In this document: one piece after another, positions 1 to 4,973 of the stretch
How the letters are laid out: every line of letters starts with the position of its first letter
How positions within the stretch are numbered: position 1 is the stretch's first letter
Assembly (NCBI GenBank): GCA_009778375.1
Contig: WRJW01000113.1
Location: 1 to 5,106 of the forward strand
Direction of reading: 5' to 3'
Length of the DNA stretch: 5,106 nt
From: Bacteroidota bacterium
GTDB taxonomy: Bacteria; Bacteroidota; Bacteroidia; Bacteroidales; UBA932
The notes under the pieces: generated by a model
What the model saw: the letters and a program-made list of their open reading frames with translations, nothing else
Told to the model about the DNA's origin: nothing
Databases searched by the model: none
Translations under genes and position numbers: made by a program

Positions 1-669
1 GCCTTTATTCACGACCTCAAATCCGAGGTTCCTAAAAATATGGTTTTGCCCCATCTTCCTGCCGGAAAAGATTTTGCAAAAGTCGACTTAGTGGTAGAGG
101 CCGCCCTTCCTCAAGCGGTTGCGGATTACGGGCGGAAAATCCTCAGACATACCGATTTTATGCCCTTTTCTCTGACTGCCTTGGCCAACCGGCGGCTTTA
201 CAATGATTTCTGCTATTTAGCAGAGGCATACCGGCATCGCCTCTTTATCCCACACGGCGCCATATTGGGGTTGGACGGCATTTTTGACGGGAACAGACTA
301 TGGGACCAGGTCGAAATCGTGACGACTAAAAATCCCAAAAGCCTAAGCCGAAACGACGCCGAAAAATGCACCCTCTTTGAAGGAAGCGCCCGCGAAGTCG
401 CCCAACTCATGCCCCGGAACGTAAATGTGCATGCAGCGCTCGCCTTAGCAGGTTTGGGTTTTGACCAAACCAAATCGATATTGGTTTCCGATCCCGGCAC
501 CATAGAGAACACCCATCGGATAATGGCAAAAAATGCCGATACCGTTTTTGAGATTACCATTAAAAGCAACCCTATTGGCGCCGTAACGGGCGCCTTTACC
601 CCCGTATCGGCCTACGGCAGCGTAAAAAGAGCCTTAGGCATTTCAAACGAAGACTTTATAATTGTTTAA
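1..669 (+). CDS. nadX: L-aspartate dehydrogenase, C-terminal part (5' end outside window)
   Basis: The reading frame is open from the first base, so the gene begins upstream; 222 residues are visible. The family usually has about 260-270, so roughly 40 N-terminal residues carrying the nucleotide-binding Rossmann loop should be missing. Visible family features, numbered from the window start, are VEAALPQAV (32-40), IPHGAILGLDG (83-93), NVNVHAALALAGLGFD (140-155), and DPGTIENTHRI (164-174), whose histidine sits where the family has its catalytic His. The SNPIGAVTGAFTPVSAYGSVKRAL-type tail begins at 189. Known family role: NAD(P)-dependent oxidation of L-aspartate to iminoaspartate in the cytosol, the substrate of quinolinate synthase NadA, replacing aspartate oxidase NadB. 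The presence of nadE three genes downstream supports an NAD role over other DUF108-type dehydrogenases. The stop overlaps the proposed engB start by 8 bases, indicating translational coupling. The first in-frame ATG at 40 is internal and is not the start. Confidence 0.85.
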   Translation, partial: AFIHDLKSEVPKNMVLPHLPAGKDFAKVDLVVEAALPQAVADYGRKILRHTDFMPFSLTALANRRLYNDFCYLAEAYRHRLFIPHGAILGLDGIFDGNRLWDQVEIVTTKNPKSLSRNDAEKCTLFEGSAREVAQLMPRNVNVHAALALAGLGFDQTKSILVSDPGTIENTHRIMAKNADTVFEITIKSNPIGAVTGAFTPVSAYGSVKRALGISNEDFIIV

Positions 670-1291
670 ACATATTCCATTGAACCCCGCCTCTATCTCC
701 TCGGCCCATTTTGTATGCAGCAGTCCCGATGTATCCAAGATGCCGGTGCACAGCCTCCCCGAATACGCCTTTATTGGGCGCTCAAACGTGGGAAAATCCT
801 CCCTGATCAATATGCTCACCGGCCAAAAACATCTGGCCCTTACCTCTGCCACGCCTGGTAAGACCCGAATGATCAACCACTTTTTGGTCAATAATGCTTG
901 GTATATTGTAGACCTTCCGGGTTACGGCTATGCCAAAACATCTAAAACGCAAAGAAATATTTTAAGCAAACTTATTGCCAACTACCTAAAGCACAGTCTG
1001 CAAATGACCCTGTTGTTTGTACTTGTAGACATAAGGTTAGAGCCTCAGGCTATTGACCTGAGTTTTATTGAACAACTCGGAAATTGGGAACTTCCTTTTG
1101 CCCTGATTTTTACCAAATCCGACAAACTGAGTCCAACTGCCGTTCAACGTCAGGTAGAGGAGTATAAAAACCGACTGCTGGAACAATGGGAAGAGCTTCC
1201 TCCCGTTTTTATTACCTCATCTAAAGAAAGCATTGGACGTCAAGAACTTTTGAATTATATTAGCATTACAAACGAGCAAATATTAAAATAA
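662..1291 (+). CDS. engB: Ribosome biogenesis GTP-binding protein EngB/YsxC (TTG start)
   Basis: A 209-residue TRAFAC-class GTPase with all G motifs: G1 GRSNVGKSS (39-47), G2 TPGKT (64-68), G3 DLPGYG (84-89), G4 TKSD (151-154) and G5 SSK (186-188). Length and the LPEYAFIGRSNVGKSSLINML block are typical of EngB/YsxC/YihA, a cytosolic GTPase needed for large ribosomal subunit assembly. The start is a TTG that overlaps the end of nadX by 8 bases. The first ATG (residue 27) would remove the SSAHFVCSSPDVSKMP segment, which matches the conserved family N-terminus (S-A-x-F-V-x-S-x-x-D-V), so a non-ATG start is needed. A second TTG at 680 is an alternative. The stop lies 16 bases before prs. The family assignment is very secure; the exact start is less so. 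Confidence 0.95.
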   Translation: MFKHIPLNPASISSAHFVCSSPDVSKMPVHSLPEYAFIGRSNVGKSSLINMLTGQKHLALTSATPGKTRMINHFLVNNAWYIVDLPGYGYAKTSKTQRNILSKLIANYLKHSLQMTLLFVLVDIRLEPQAIDLSFIEQLGNWELPFALIFTKSDKLSPTAVQRQVEEYKNRLLEQWEELPPVFITSSKESIGRQELLNYISITNEQILK

Positions 1292-1295
1292 TTAG

Positions 1296-1303
1296 TAGCT
1301 TTG
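1296..1303 (+). promoter_or_regulatory. Possible internal Bacteroidetes promoter -7 box (TAGCTTTG) before prs
   Basis: TAGCTTTG matches the Bacteroidetes sigma-70 -7 consensus TAnnTTTG and lies in the 16-base gap between engB and prs. No clear TTTG -33 element is visible about 20 bases upstream; that region is the engB 3' end. If used, transcription would start at or within a few bases of the prs ATG at 1308, giving a leaderless or almost leaderless message. The match is short and may be chance. Confidence 0.3.
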
Positions 1304-1307
1304 ACCC

Positions 1308-2258
1308 ATGGAACACTATCATAAAATTCAAATTTTCAGTTGTGCAAACTCCAAGTATTTAGCTGAAAAGATTGCTGCTGCCCTCAAGATCAACTTAGGC
1401 GTATCCAGCGTTACGCATTTTAGCGACGGGGAGTTTCAACCGGCCTTTGAAGAGAGCGTACGCGGCTCCACGGTCTTTATTGTCCAATCTACTTTTCCTC
1501 CTGTGGACAATCTTTTTGAACTCCTCCTCATGATTGATGCCGCCCGCCGTGCATCTGCCTACAAGGTCATTGCTGTAATGCCTTATTTTGGCTGGGCGCG
1601 TCAAGACCGCAAAGACAGGCCGCGGGTATCCATCGGGGCTAAATTAGTGGCCAACCTCCTCCATGCCGCCGGCTGCGATCGGGTCATGACTACCGACCTC
1701 CATGCCGACCAAATACAGGGATTCTTTGATTTTCCGGTAGACCATGTATACGCCAGTTCCGTTTTTTTACCCTATATCCATAGCCTGCAATTAGAGAACC
1801 TGTCGGTCGCAGCTCCCGATATGGGCGGAGCCAAACGCGCCAACGCCTACGCCCGCCTCTTGGAATGCCCCATGATTATTTGCCACAAATCGAGGGAAAA
1901 AGCCAATGTGGTAGGCTCCATGACCGCCATTGGAGAGGTCGAAGGGCGCAACGTGATTATCCTTGACGATATGATTGATACCGCAGGCACCATTGCCAAA
2001 GCCTCCGACATGATGATGCAAAAAGGTGCGCTGAGTGTGCGCGCAATGGCAACCCATCCCGTACTTTCGGGACCTGCCTACGACCATATTGCCCGCTCAG
2101 CCCTTCAAGAGGTTATTGTGACCGATACCATCCCCCTACGCAATACCCCTGAACAGGATGTTTCCAAAATAAAGGTACTCTCTGTGGCCGAACTTTTTGC
2201 CGATCTGATTAACAAGGTGTACAACTATCAGTCAATCAGTAGCAATTTTATTTTTTAA
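1308..2258 (+). CDS. prs: Ribose-phosphate pyrophosphokinase (PRPP synthetase)
   Basis: A full-length 316-residue class I PRPP synthetase, transferring pyrophosphate from ATP to ribose 5-phosphate in the cytosol. PRPP feeds purine, pyrimidine, histidine, tryptophan and NAD synthesis. Visible motifs are FSDGEFQPAFEESVRG (38-53), the ATP-binding flexible loop PYFGWARQDRK (92-102), TTDLHADQIQGFF (128-140, with the metal/ATP histidine H132), the pyrophosphate loop PDMGG (170-174), the catalytic-region KSR (194-196) followed by KANVV, and the PRPP-binding loop ILDDMIDTAGTI (218-229). The WARQDRK loop, the KSREKANVV form in place of the proteobacterial DKRRP form, and the SISS-F tail are typical of Bacteroidetes enzymes. 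The usual TMDLH and PDVGG appear here as TTDLH and PDMGG, conservative changes. The ATG start is 16 bases after engB; the stop is 2 bases before nadE. Confidence 0.97.
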   Translation: MEHYHKIQIFSCANSKYLAEKIAAALKINLGVSSVTHFSDGEFQPAFEESVRGSTVFIVQSTFPPVDNLFELLLMIDAARRASAYKVIAVMPYFGWARQDRKDRPRVSIGAKLVANLLHAAGCDRVMTTDLHADQIQGFFDFPVDHVYASSVFLPYIHSLQLENLSVAAPDMGGAKRANAYARLLECPMIICHKSREKANVVGSMTAIGEVEGRNVIILDDMIDTAGTIAKASDMMMQKGALSVRAMATHPVLSGPAYDHIARSALQEVIVTDTIPLRNTPEQDVSKIKVLSVAELFADLINKVYNYQSISSNFIF

Positions 2259-2260
2259 TC

Positions 2261-3088
2261 ATGTCTCTACTACCCGAACATCACTATCAGGTATTAGTCG
2301 ACGGAATCAGGCGATTTTTTGCAGAGGCCGGTAAAACCTCGGCCGTTTTGGGTCTTTCGGGGGGAATAGATTCCGCCGTCGTCCTATCTTTGGCCGTTGA
2401 CGCCTTAGGCGCAGCACAGGTGCACGGATTGATGATGCCCTCTCCCTTTTCTACGGTACACTCTCTTACCGACGCCATAAAGCAAGCCGACTGTGAGGAT
2501 ATTTCGTACCATATTCTTCCTATAGACGCTATTTATCATAAATTTCTTAGAGAATTGGCCCCCGCTTTTGAATCGAGCCAGCCGGACCTCTGCGAAGAGA
2601 ACATTCAGGCACGCATTCGCGCCACCCTGTTGATGGCCTACGCCAACAAAAAGGATTGTTTACTCCTCAACACCACCAATAAAAGCGAATTAGCCATGGG
2701 CTACGGAACCCTCTACGGAGATTTGGCAGGGGCGTTAATGGTATTAGCCGATCTCTACAAAACCCAAGTCTATGAACTGGCGGCATTCATCAACATCGAA
2801 AAGGTCCGCATTCCCCTCTCTACTCTAAGCAAAGAACCCTCTGCCGAACTCAGGATCAATCAAAAAGACAGCGACACCCTCCCTCCCTATCCCCTCTTGG
2901 ACCCCATTCTCTACGCCTTGGTAGAAGAGCGGCAAAGCCCGGAGGCCATCATCGCCGCAGGCGGAGCCAAAGATATAGTAGAACAGGTTGTCCAAGCCAA
3001 GCATCGTTCTTCCTTTAAAGGCCTCCAATTACCCCCGCTTATTCAGGTATCCCAAGCCCCGCTCTTATCCCCCGACAAATGGCGCTGA
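2261..3088 (+). CDS. nadE: NAD synthetase, short (synthetase-domain only) form
   Basis: A 275-residue N-type ATP pyrophosphatase that amidates deamido-NAD to NAD in the last step of NAD synthesis. The ATP-binding P-loop SGGIDS is at 33-38, followed by MPSPFSTVHSLTDA (59-72), the NTTNKSE/GYGT/YGDLAGAL block (137-159) contacting ATP and deamido-NAD, KTQVYELA (167-174), and the STLSKEPSAELR/DSDTLPPY segment (187-210). A basic KHRSS motif (248-252) lies near the C-terminus. No N-terminal nitrilase-type glutaminase domain is present, so it should use ammonia directly unless a separate amidotransferase helps. The KEPSAEL and TLPPY style nevertheless resembles the synthetase half of the glutamine-dependent family. 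The ATG lies 2 bases after the prs stop, and the 3' end overlaps the next gene by 10 bases, so it sits firmly in the operon. Confidence 0.93.
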   Translation: MSLLPEHHYQVLVDGIRRFFAEAGKTSAVLGLSGGIDSAVVLSLAVDALGAAQVHGLMMPSPFSTVHSLTDAIKQADCEDISYHILPIDAIYHKFLRELAPAFESSQPDLCEENIQARIRATLLMAYANKKDCLLLNTTNKSELAMGYGTLYGDLAGALMVLADLYKTQVYELAAFINIEKVRIPLSTLSKEPSAELRINQKDSDTLPPYPLLDPILYALVEERQSPEAIIAAGGAKDIVEQVVQAKHRSSFKGLQLPPLIQVSQAPLLSPDKWR

Positions 3089-3291
3089 CCATCCTGATAT
3101 CTGTCTTTCTGCTCGCCTTATGCGTATTGGCTATGGCTATTTCCATACTGCTCAAAAAGGGAGGGAAATTCCCCGAAACCGAAATCGGCCGCAATCCTCA
3201 AATGCGCAAAATGGGGATACGTTGCGCCAAAGAGGAGGAATTATCGTGTCCATCGTCCTGCGGCAGTGCGCAATGCCGTGCGCATTCTTAA
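3079..3291 (+). CDS. Small single-pass membrane protein with cysteine-containing tail
   Basis: A 70-residue protein starting at an ATG inside the last codons of nadE (10-base overlap), which suggests translational coupling. Residues about 3-25 form one strongly hydrophobic segment (LTILISVFLLALCVLAMAIS) followed by LLKKGG, so the protein should sit in the inner membrane with a soluble C-terminal tail. The tail reads KFPETEIGRNPQMRKMGIRCAKEEE and then has four more residues of interest: C57, C61, C66 and H69. From memory, this KxGxFPET..GxNxxMRKxGIxC pattern occurs in short Bacteroidetes proteins annotated only as membrane or secreted proteins. NqrM, the Na+-NQR maturation factor, has a similar layout of one helix plus a Cys tail, but I see no firm sequence match. 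The last 15 or so residues could be altered by a frameshift (see findings). Function is unknown. Confidence 0.7.
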   Translation: MALTILISVFLLALCVLAMAISILLKKGGKFPETEIGRNPQMRKMGIRCAKEEELSCPSSCGSAQCRAHS

Positions 3292-3302
3292 ACGTTATTT
3301 GT

Positions 3303-3312
3303 CAGGCGGGGG
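3303..3312 (-). repeat. 10-base match to the C-rich arm of the intergenic module (possible half-site)
   Basis: The 61-base gap 3292-3352 between the last operon gene and the first accessory gene contains CAGGCGGGGG, the exact reverse complement of CCCCCGCCTG at 5090-5099 in the second intergenic module. It therefore also resembles a left arm of that module. No partner arm, GTAAC box or TAnnTTTG promoter box accompanies it here. It may be a degenerate boundary copy or coincidence. Confidence 0.2.
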
Positions 3313-3352
3313 ACAGTACTCGCGTTGAGAAGTTTTTACAAAGAAAACAATC

Positions 3353-4147
3353 ATGAAACCGACAAAGAATAGAGTATTTTGTAAAGATTGCGGAAAGTCA
3401 AAAATGTTGTTTGAAACCGAAAAAAAAGCAGAAACTTTTATTAAGTTTAATAGTAGTGAAATAGAGGAAGAGGTAGGCTATAAACCGGAGAGGGTTTATT
3501 TTTGCATATATTGCGGCGGTTGGCATGTAACCAGCCAGAAGGAAGATTGGAGCATAAAATCGCCAACAGAAGAAATATTAGAGTTATACCAGCAGGAAAA
3601 AGAAGAAGAGGCATTGATGAAGGCAAAACTGCAAGCCTTAAAAAAAGAAGAAAAAGCATTATTACTTGCACGAAAAAAGGAGGAAGAAAAGGCATTGATG
3701 AAGGCAAAGCGACAAGCCTTTGAAAAAGCAGGAAAAGCATTATTGTTTGCACGAAAAAAGGAAGAAAAAGAGGCATTGTTACTTGCACGAAAAATAGAAG
3801 AATTTAATAAGAGTCTTAATGATGTTGAAAGATATATAAAGGTTTTAAAGAAACTCAAAAATAACAAAGCTAACTGTATTGAAAAACTCCCCGTAAAATA
3901 TATTGAGGTTTCAGAGAGACCACAAGAAAATGAAGACCAGTATATTGAAATATTCAACAAAAATTTTTCTGTGATTTTTGAAGAACCAAAAGAAAATAAA
4001 AACAAATATGCTAAAACGCTCAAAAAGGCTTTTGTGGAATTAGAGAAAGTCAAATCTATTAATACCGTTTATAAGAAAAGTGAAAAAAGGATAAAAATTG
4101 CCGAGAAGGAACTTGCTAAATTGGACAGAAAAATAAAAGCAAAGTGA
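3353..4147 (+). CDS. Zinc-ribbon-like N-terminus fused to a long charged coiled-coil; function unknown
   Basis: A 264-residue protein I cannot assign to a named family. Residues 1-62 contain CKDC (10-13) and CIYC (51-54) followed by GGWHVTS, a plausible zinc-binding ribbon with H58 nearby. From memory, the C-x-x-C-G-G-W-H-V-T-S form recurs in uncharacterised Bacteroidetes proteins. Residues about 74-165 are almost entirely Glu, Lys, Ala and Leu and should form a long helix or coiled coil. Within it is a 27-residue repeat (85-111, 112-138, partial 139-150). Residues 156-264 stay lysine-rich and helical, with two related stretches, (Q/N)-x-Y-(I/A) after ENEDQ and ENKNK. There is no signal peptide or membrane segment, so it is probably cytosolic. 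The gene is far more AT-rich, with AAA/GAA codons dominating, than the operon upstream, suggesting acquisition. No clear ribosome binding site or promoter is seen in the 61 bases before it. Confidence 0.75.
   Translation: MKPTKNRVFCKDCGKSKMLFETEKKAETFIKFNSSEIEEEVGYKPERVYFCIYCGGWHVTSQKEDWSIKSPTEEILELYQQEKEEEALMKAKLQALKKEEKALLLARKKEEEKALMKAKRQAFEKAGKALLFARKKEEKEALLLARKIEEFNKSLNDVERYIKVLKKLKNNKANCIEKLPVKYIEVSERPQENEDQYIEIFNKNFSVIFEEPKENKNKYAKTLKKAFVELEKVKSINTVYKKSEKRIKIAEKELAKLDRKIKAK
3605..3802 (+). repeat. 81-base in-frame tandem repeat, two full units plus a partial third
   Basis: Unit 1 spans 3605-3685 and unit 2 spans 3686-3766. Both encode E-(E/K)-ALMKAK-x-QA, a variable stretch, then KALL(L/F)ARKKEE. 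The partial third copy, 3767-3802, keeps only the second half (EALLLARKIEE). Similarity is strong at DNA level (shared gcattgatgaaggcaaa and ttgcacgaaaaa blocks), so the duplication is fairly recent. Because 81 is a multiple of 3, copy-number change would lengthen or shorten the helical region without breaking the frame. Confidence 0.85.
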
Positions 4148-4158
4148 AAAAGCCCGAA

Positions 4159-4288
4159 CAGATAACAAGGGGTTTCCCACAAGTGGGGGTGTAACTTCTA
4201 ATAAAGAGTAGTGCATAATAAGAAGTTTCGTATCTTTGCAGCCACCGCACCTGCCCCCCACCTGCGGCAAGCCCCCAGACGTTACCTG
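4159..4288 (+). repeat. Intergenic inverted-repeat module, copy A, enclosing a promoter
   Basis: The module begins 11 bases after the stop of the preceding gene. The left side carries CAGATAAC (4159-4166) and a G-rich arm ending in GTGGGGG (4183-4189), then GTAAC. The right side carries CCCCCAC (4255-4261), CTGCGGCAAG, and GTTACCTG (4281-4288). Bases 4168-4189 pair with 4255-4276 at 17 of 22 positions by my hand count, and the outer CAGATAAC/GTTACCTG boxes pair at 7 of 8. The centre holds TATCTTTG. The same ordered blocks recur from 4974, with near-identical spacing from the promoter box to the C-rich arm. A cassette attachment site, an invertible promoter segment or a repetitive palindromic element are all possible. 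Confidence 0.75.
4231..4238 (+). promoter_or_regulatory. Bacteroidetes promoter -7 box TATCTTTG driving the secreted-protein gene
   Basis: TATCTTTG is a perfect match to TAnnTTTG, and a box of the same kind sits at the equivalent place in the second module. Transcription would begin a few bases after it, giving a 5' leader of roughly 120-130 bases before the ATG at 4370. No TTTG -33 element is evident about 20 bases upstream. Only the C-rich right arm would be in the RNA, so the module's inverted repeat could not fold in this transcript. Confidence 0.6.
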
Positions 4289-4311
4289 CAAGCGGGCGAC
4301 AACGTGGTAAC
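4281..4311. repeat. Small inverted repeat GTTACC...GGTAAC at the module's right edge
   Basis: GTTACC (4281-4286) is followed after 19 bases by its exact reverse complement GGTAAC (4306-4311). In RNA it could form a 6-base-pair stem in the leader of the downstream gene. The same GTTACCTGCA also pairs with TGCAGGTAAC at 4972-4981, on the far side of that gene, so the box has two possible partners. Confidence 0.45.
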
Positions 4312-4369
4312 AACAAAGGACCCAAAAATGAACATGAACAAAAGATAATTAACCAATTAAAACAAATAA

Positions 4370-4963
4370 ATGAAAAAAATTATTCTTACAATTCTGTTAT
4401 TATCAACAGTGTCTTTTTATGCTTTTGCTGGCCCATTTGGCATTGAGATGGGTATGTCTCTACAAGAAGTTACGAAAATAAGCAAAACAAAACCGGAAAA
4501 TGTTAAGGACGACATTTATTCCATTACCCCACCAAACACAAATGATCTTTTTGAAATGTATGTTGTGCGTATTGATCCCACGTATGGCGTTTACTTGATA
4601 AAGGCTGTTGGAAAGGATATAACCACTACCGGGTATGGGACAGCATTAAAATCTACGTTTAATGATTTGGTAAGTAGTATTGAGGGCACTTATGGGAAAT
4701 ACAAAAAAACTGATTACTTAGAATACGGTAGTATTTGGAATGAAGGGAAAGATTTTATGATGGGTTTGGTAAAAGAAGAAAGAACATTGTATACCAAATG
4801 GGATAAATCCACTGGTGCAACTTTGCCTAGTAGTATTGAGTCTATTTACGTTAGTGCCAATGCAACGAGTTCATCAAAAGGATACGTTAGTTTAGAATAT
4901 TATTCATACAATTACGAAACAGTTGGGGCAGCAAAAAAAGCAAAACAAAGTTCTGTATTTTAG
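4370..4963 (+). CDS. Secreted/periplasmic protein of unknown function with Sec signal peptide
   Basis: A 197-residue protein. Residues 1-20 form a classic signal peptide: MKK, a hydrophobic core (IILTILLLSTVSFYAF) and an AFA motif with likely cleavage before G21. There is no lipobox cysteine, so a soluble periplasmic or exported protein of about 177 residues is expected. The mature start GPFGIEMGMSLQEVTKI resembles the G-(I/L)-x-x-GMS-x-x-EV opening found in many small exported domains. Further visible features are YGVYLIKAVGKDI (73-85), TALKSTFNDLVSSIEGTYGKY (91-111) and SIWNEGKDFMMGL (121-133). The mature part has no cysteine. I know of no named domain for it. Base composition is AT-rich like the preceding accessory gene. 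It is flanked on both sides by the promoter-bearing inverted-repeat module, so it looks like a single-gene unit with its own promoter. The ATG follows an A-rich leader without a strong Shine-Dalgarno site. Confidence 0.85.
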   Translation: MKKIILTILLLSTVSFYAFAGPFGIEMGMSLQEVTKISKTKPENVKDDIYSITPPNTNDLFEMYVVRIDPTYGVYLIKAVGKDITTTGYGTALKSTFNDLVSSIEGTYGKYKKTDYLEYGSIWNEGKDFMMGLVKEERTLYTKWDKSTGATLPSSIESIYVSANATSSSKGYVSLEYYSYNYETVGAAKKAKQSSVF

Positions 4964-4973
4964 AGTATGCCTG

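Noticed and set aside
213..569. 118-codon minus-strand open frame inside nadX
   Set aside because: It lies wholly opposite conserved aspartate dehydrogenase motifs, and no family features are seen in it.
2988..3356. 122-codon plus-strand open frame bridging nadE and the zinc-ribbon gene
   Set aside because: Its first part is an out-of-frame reading of the conserved nadE C-terminus and of the membrane helix; composition is not protein-like.
3605..3802. CRISPR array
   Set aside because: The 81-base units are in-frame coding repeats directly abutting each other, with no spacers.
3496..4053. 185-codon open frame on the minus strand opposite the zinc-ribbon/coiled-coil gene
   Set aside because: It is a Ser/Phe/Leu-rich antisense shadow of the Lys/Glu repeats; the plus-strand frame has the cysteine motifs and a coherent domain layout.
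4169..4189. GGGGTTTCCC/CCCACAAGTGGG as a transcription terminator after the zinc-ribbon gene
   Set aside because: The stems are only 3-5 base pairs with very short loops, and no T-run follows; these bases are better explained as the left arm of the module.
4040..4325. Minus-strand open frames over the intergenic module
   Set aside because: They are rich in Gly/Pro/Leu from the C-rich arm, have no conserved features, and overlap the promoter and palindrome blocks.
4328..4348. Six-codon ORF (MNMNKR) in the leader of the secreted-protein gene
   Set aside because: Too short to support as a leader peptide; the A-rich leader makes chance ATG codons and short frames likely.
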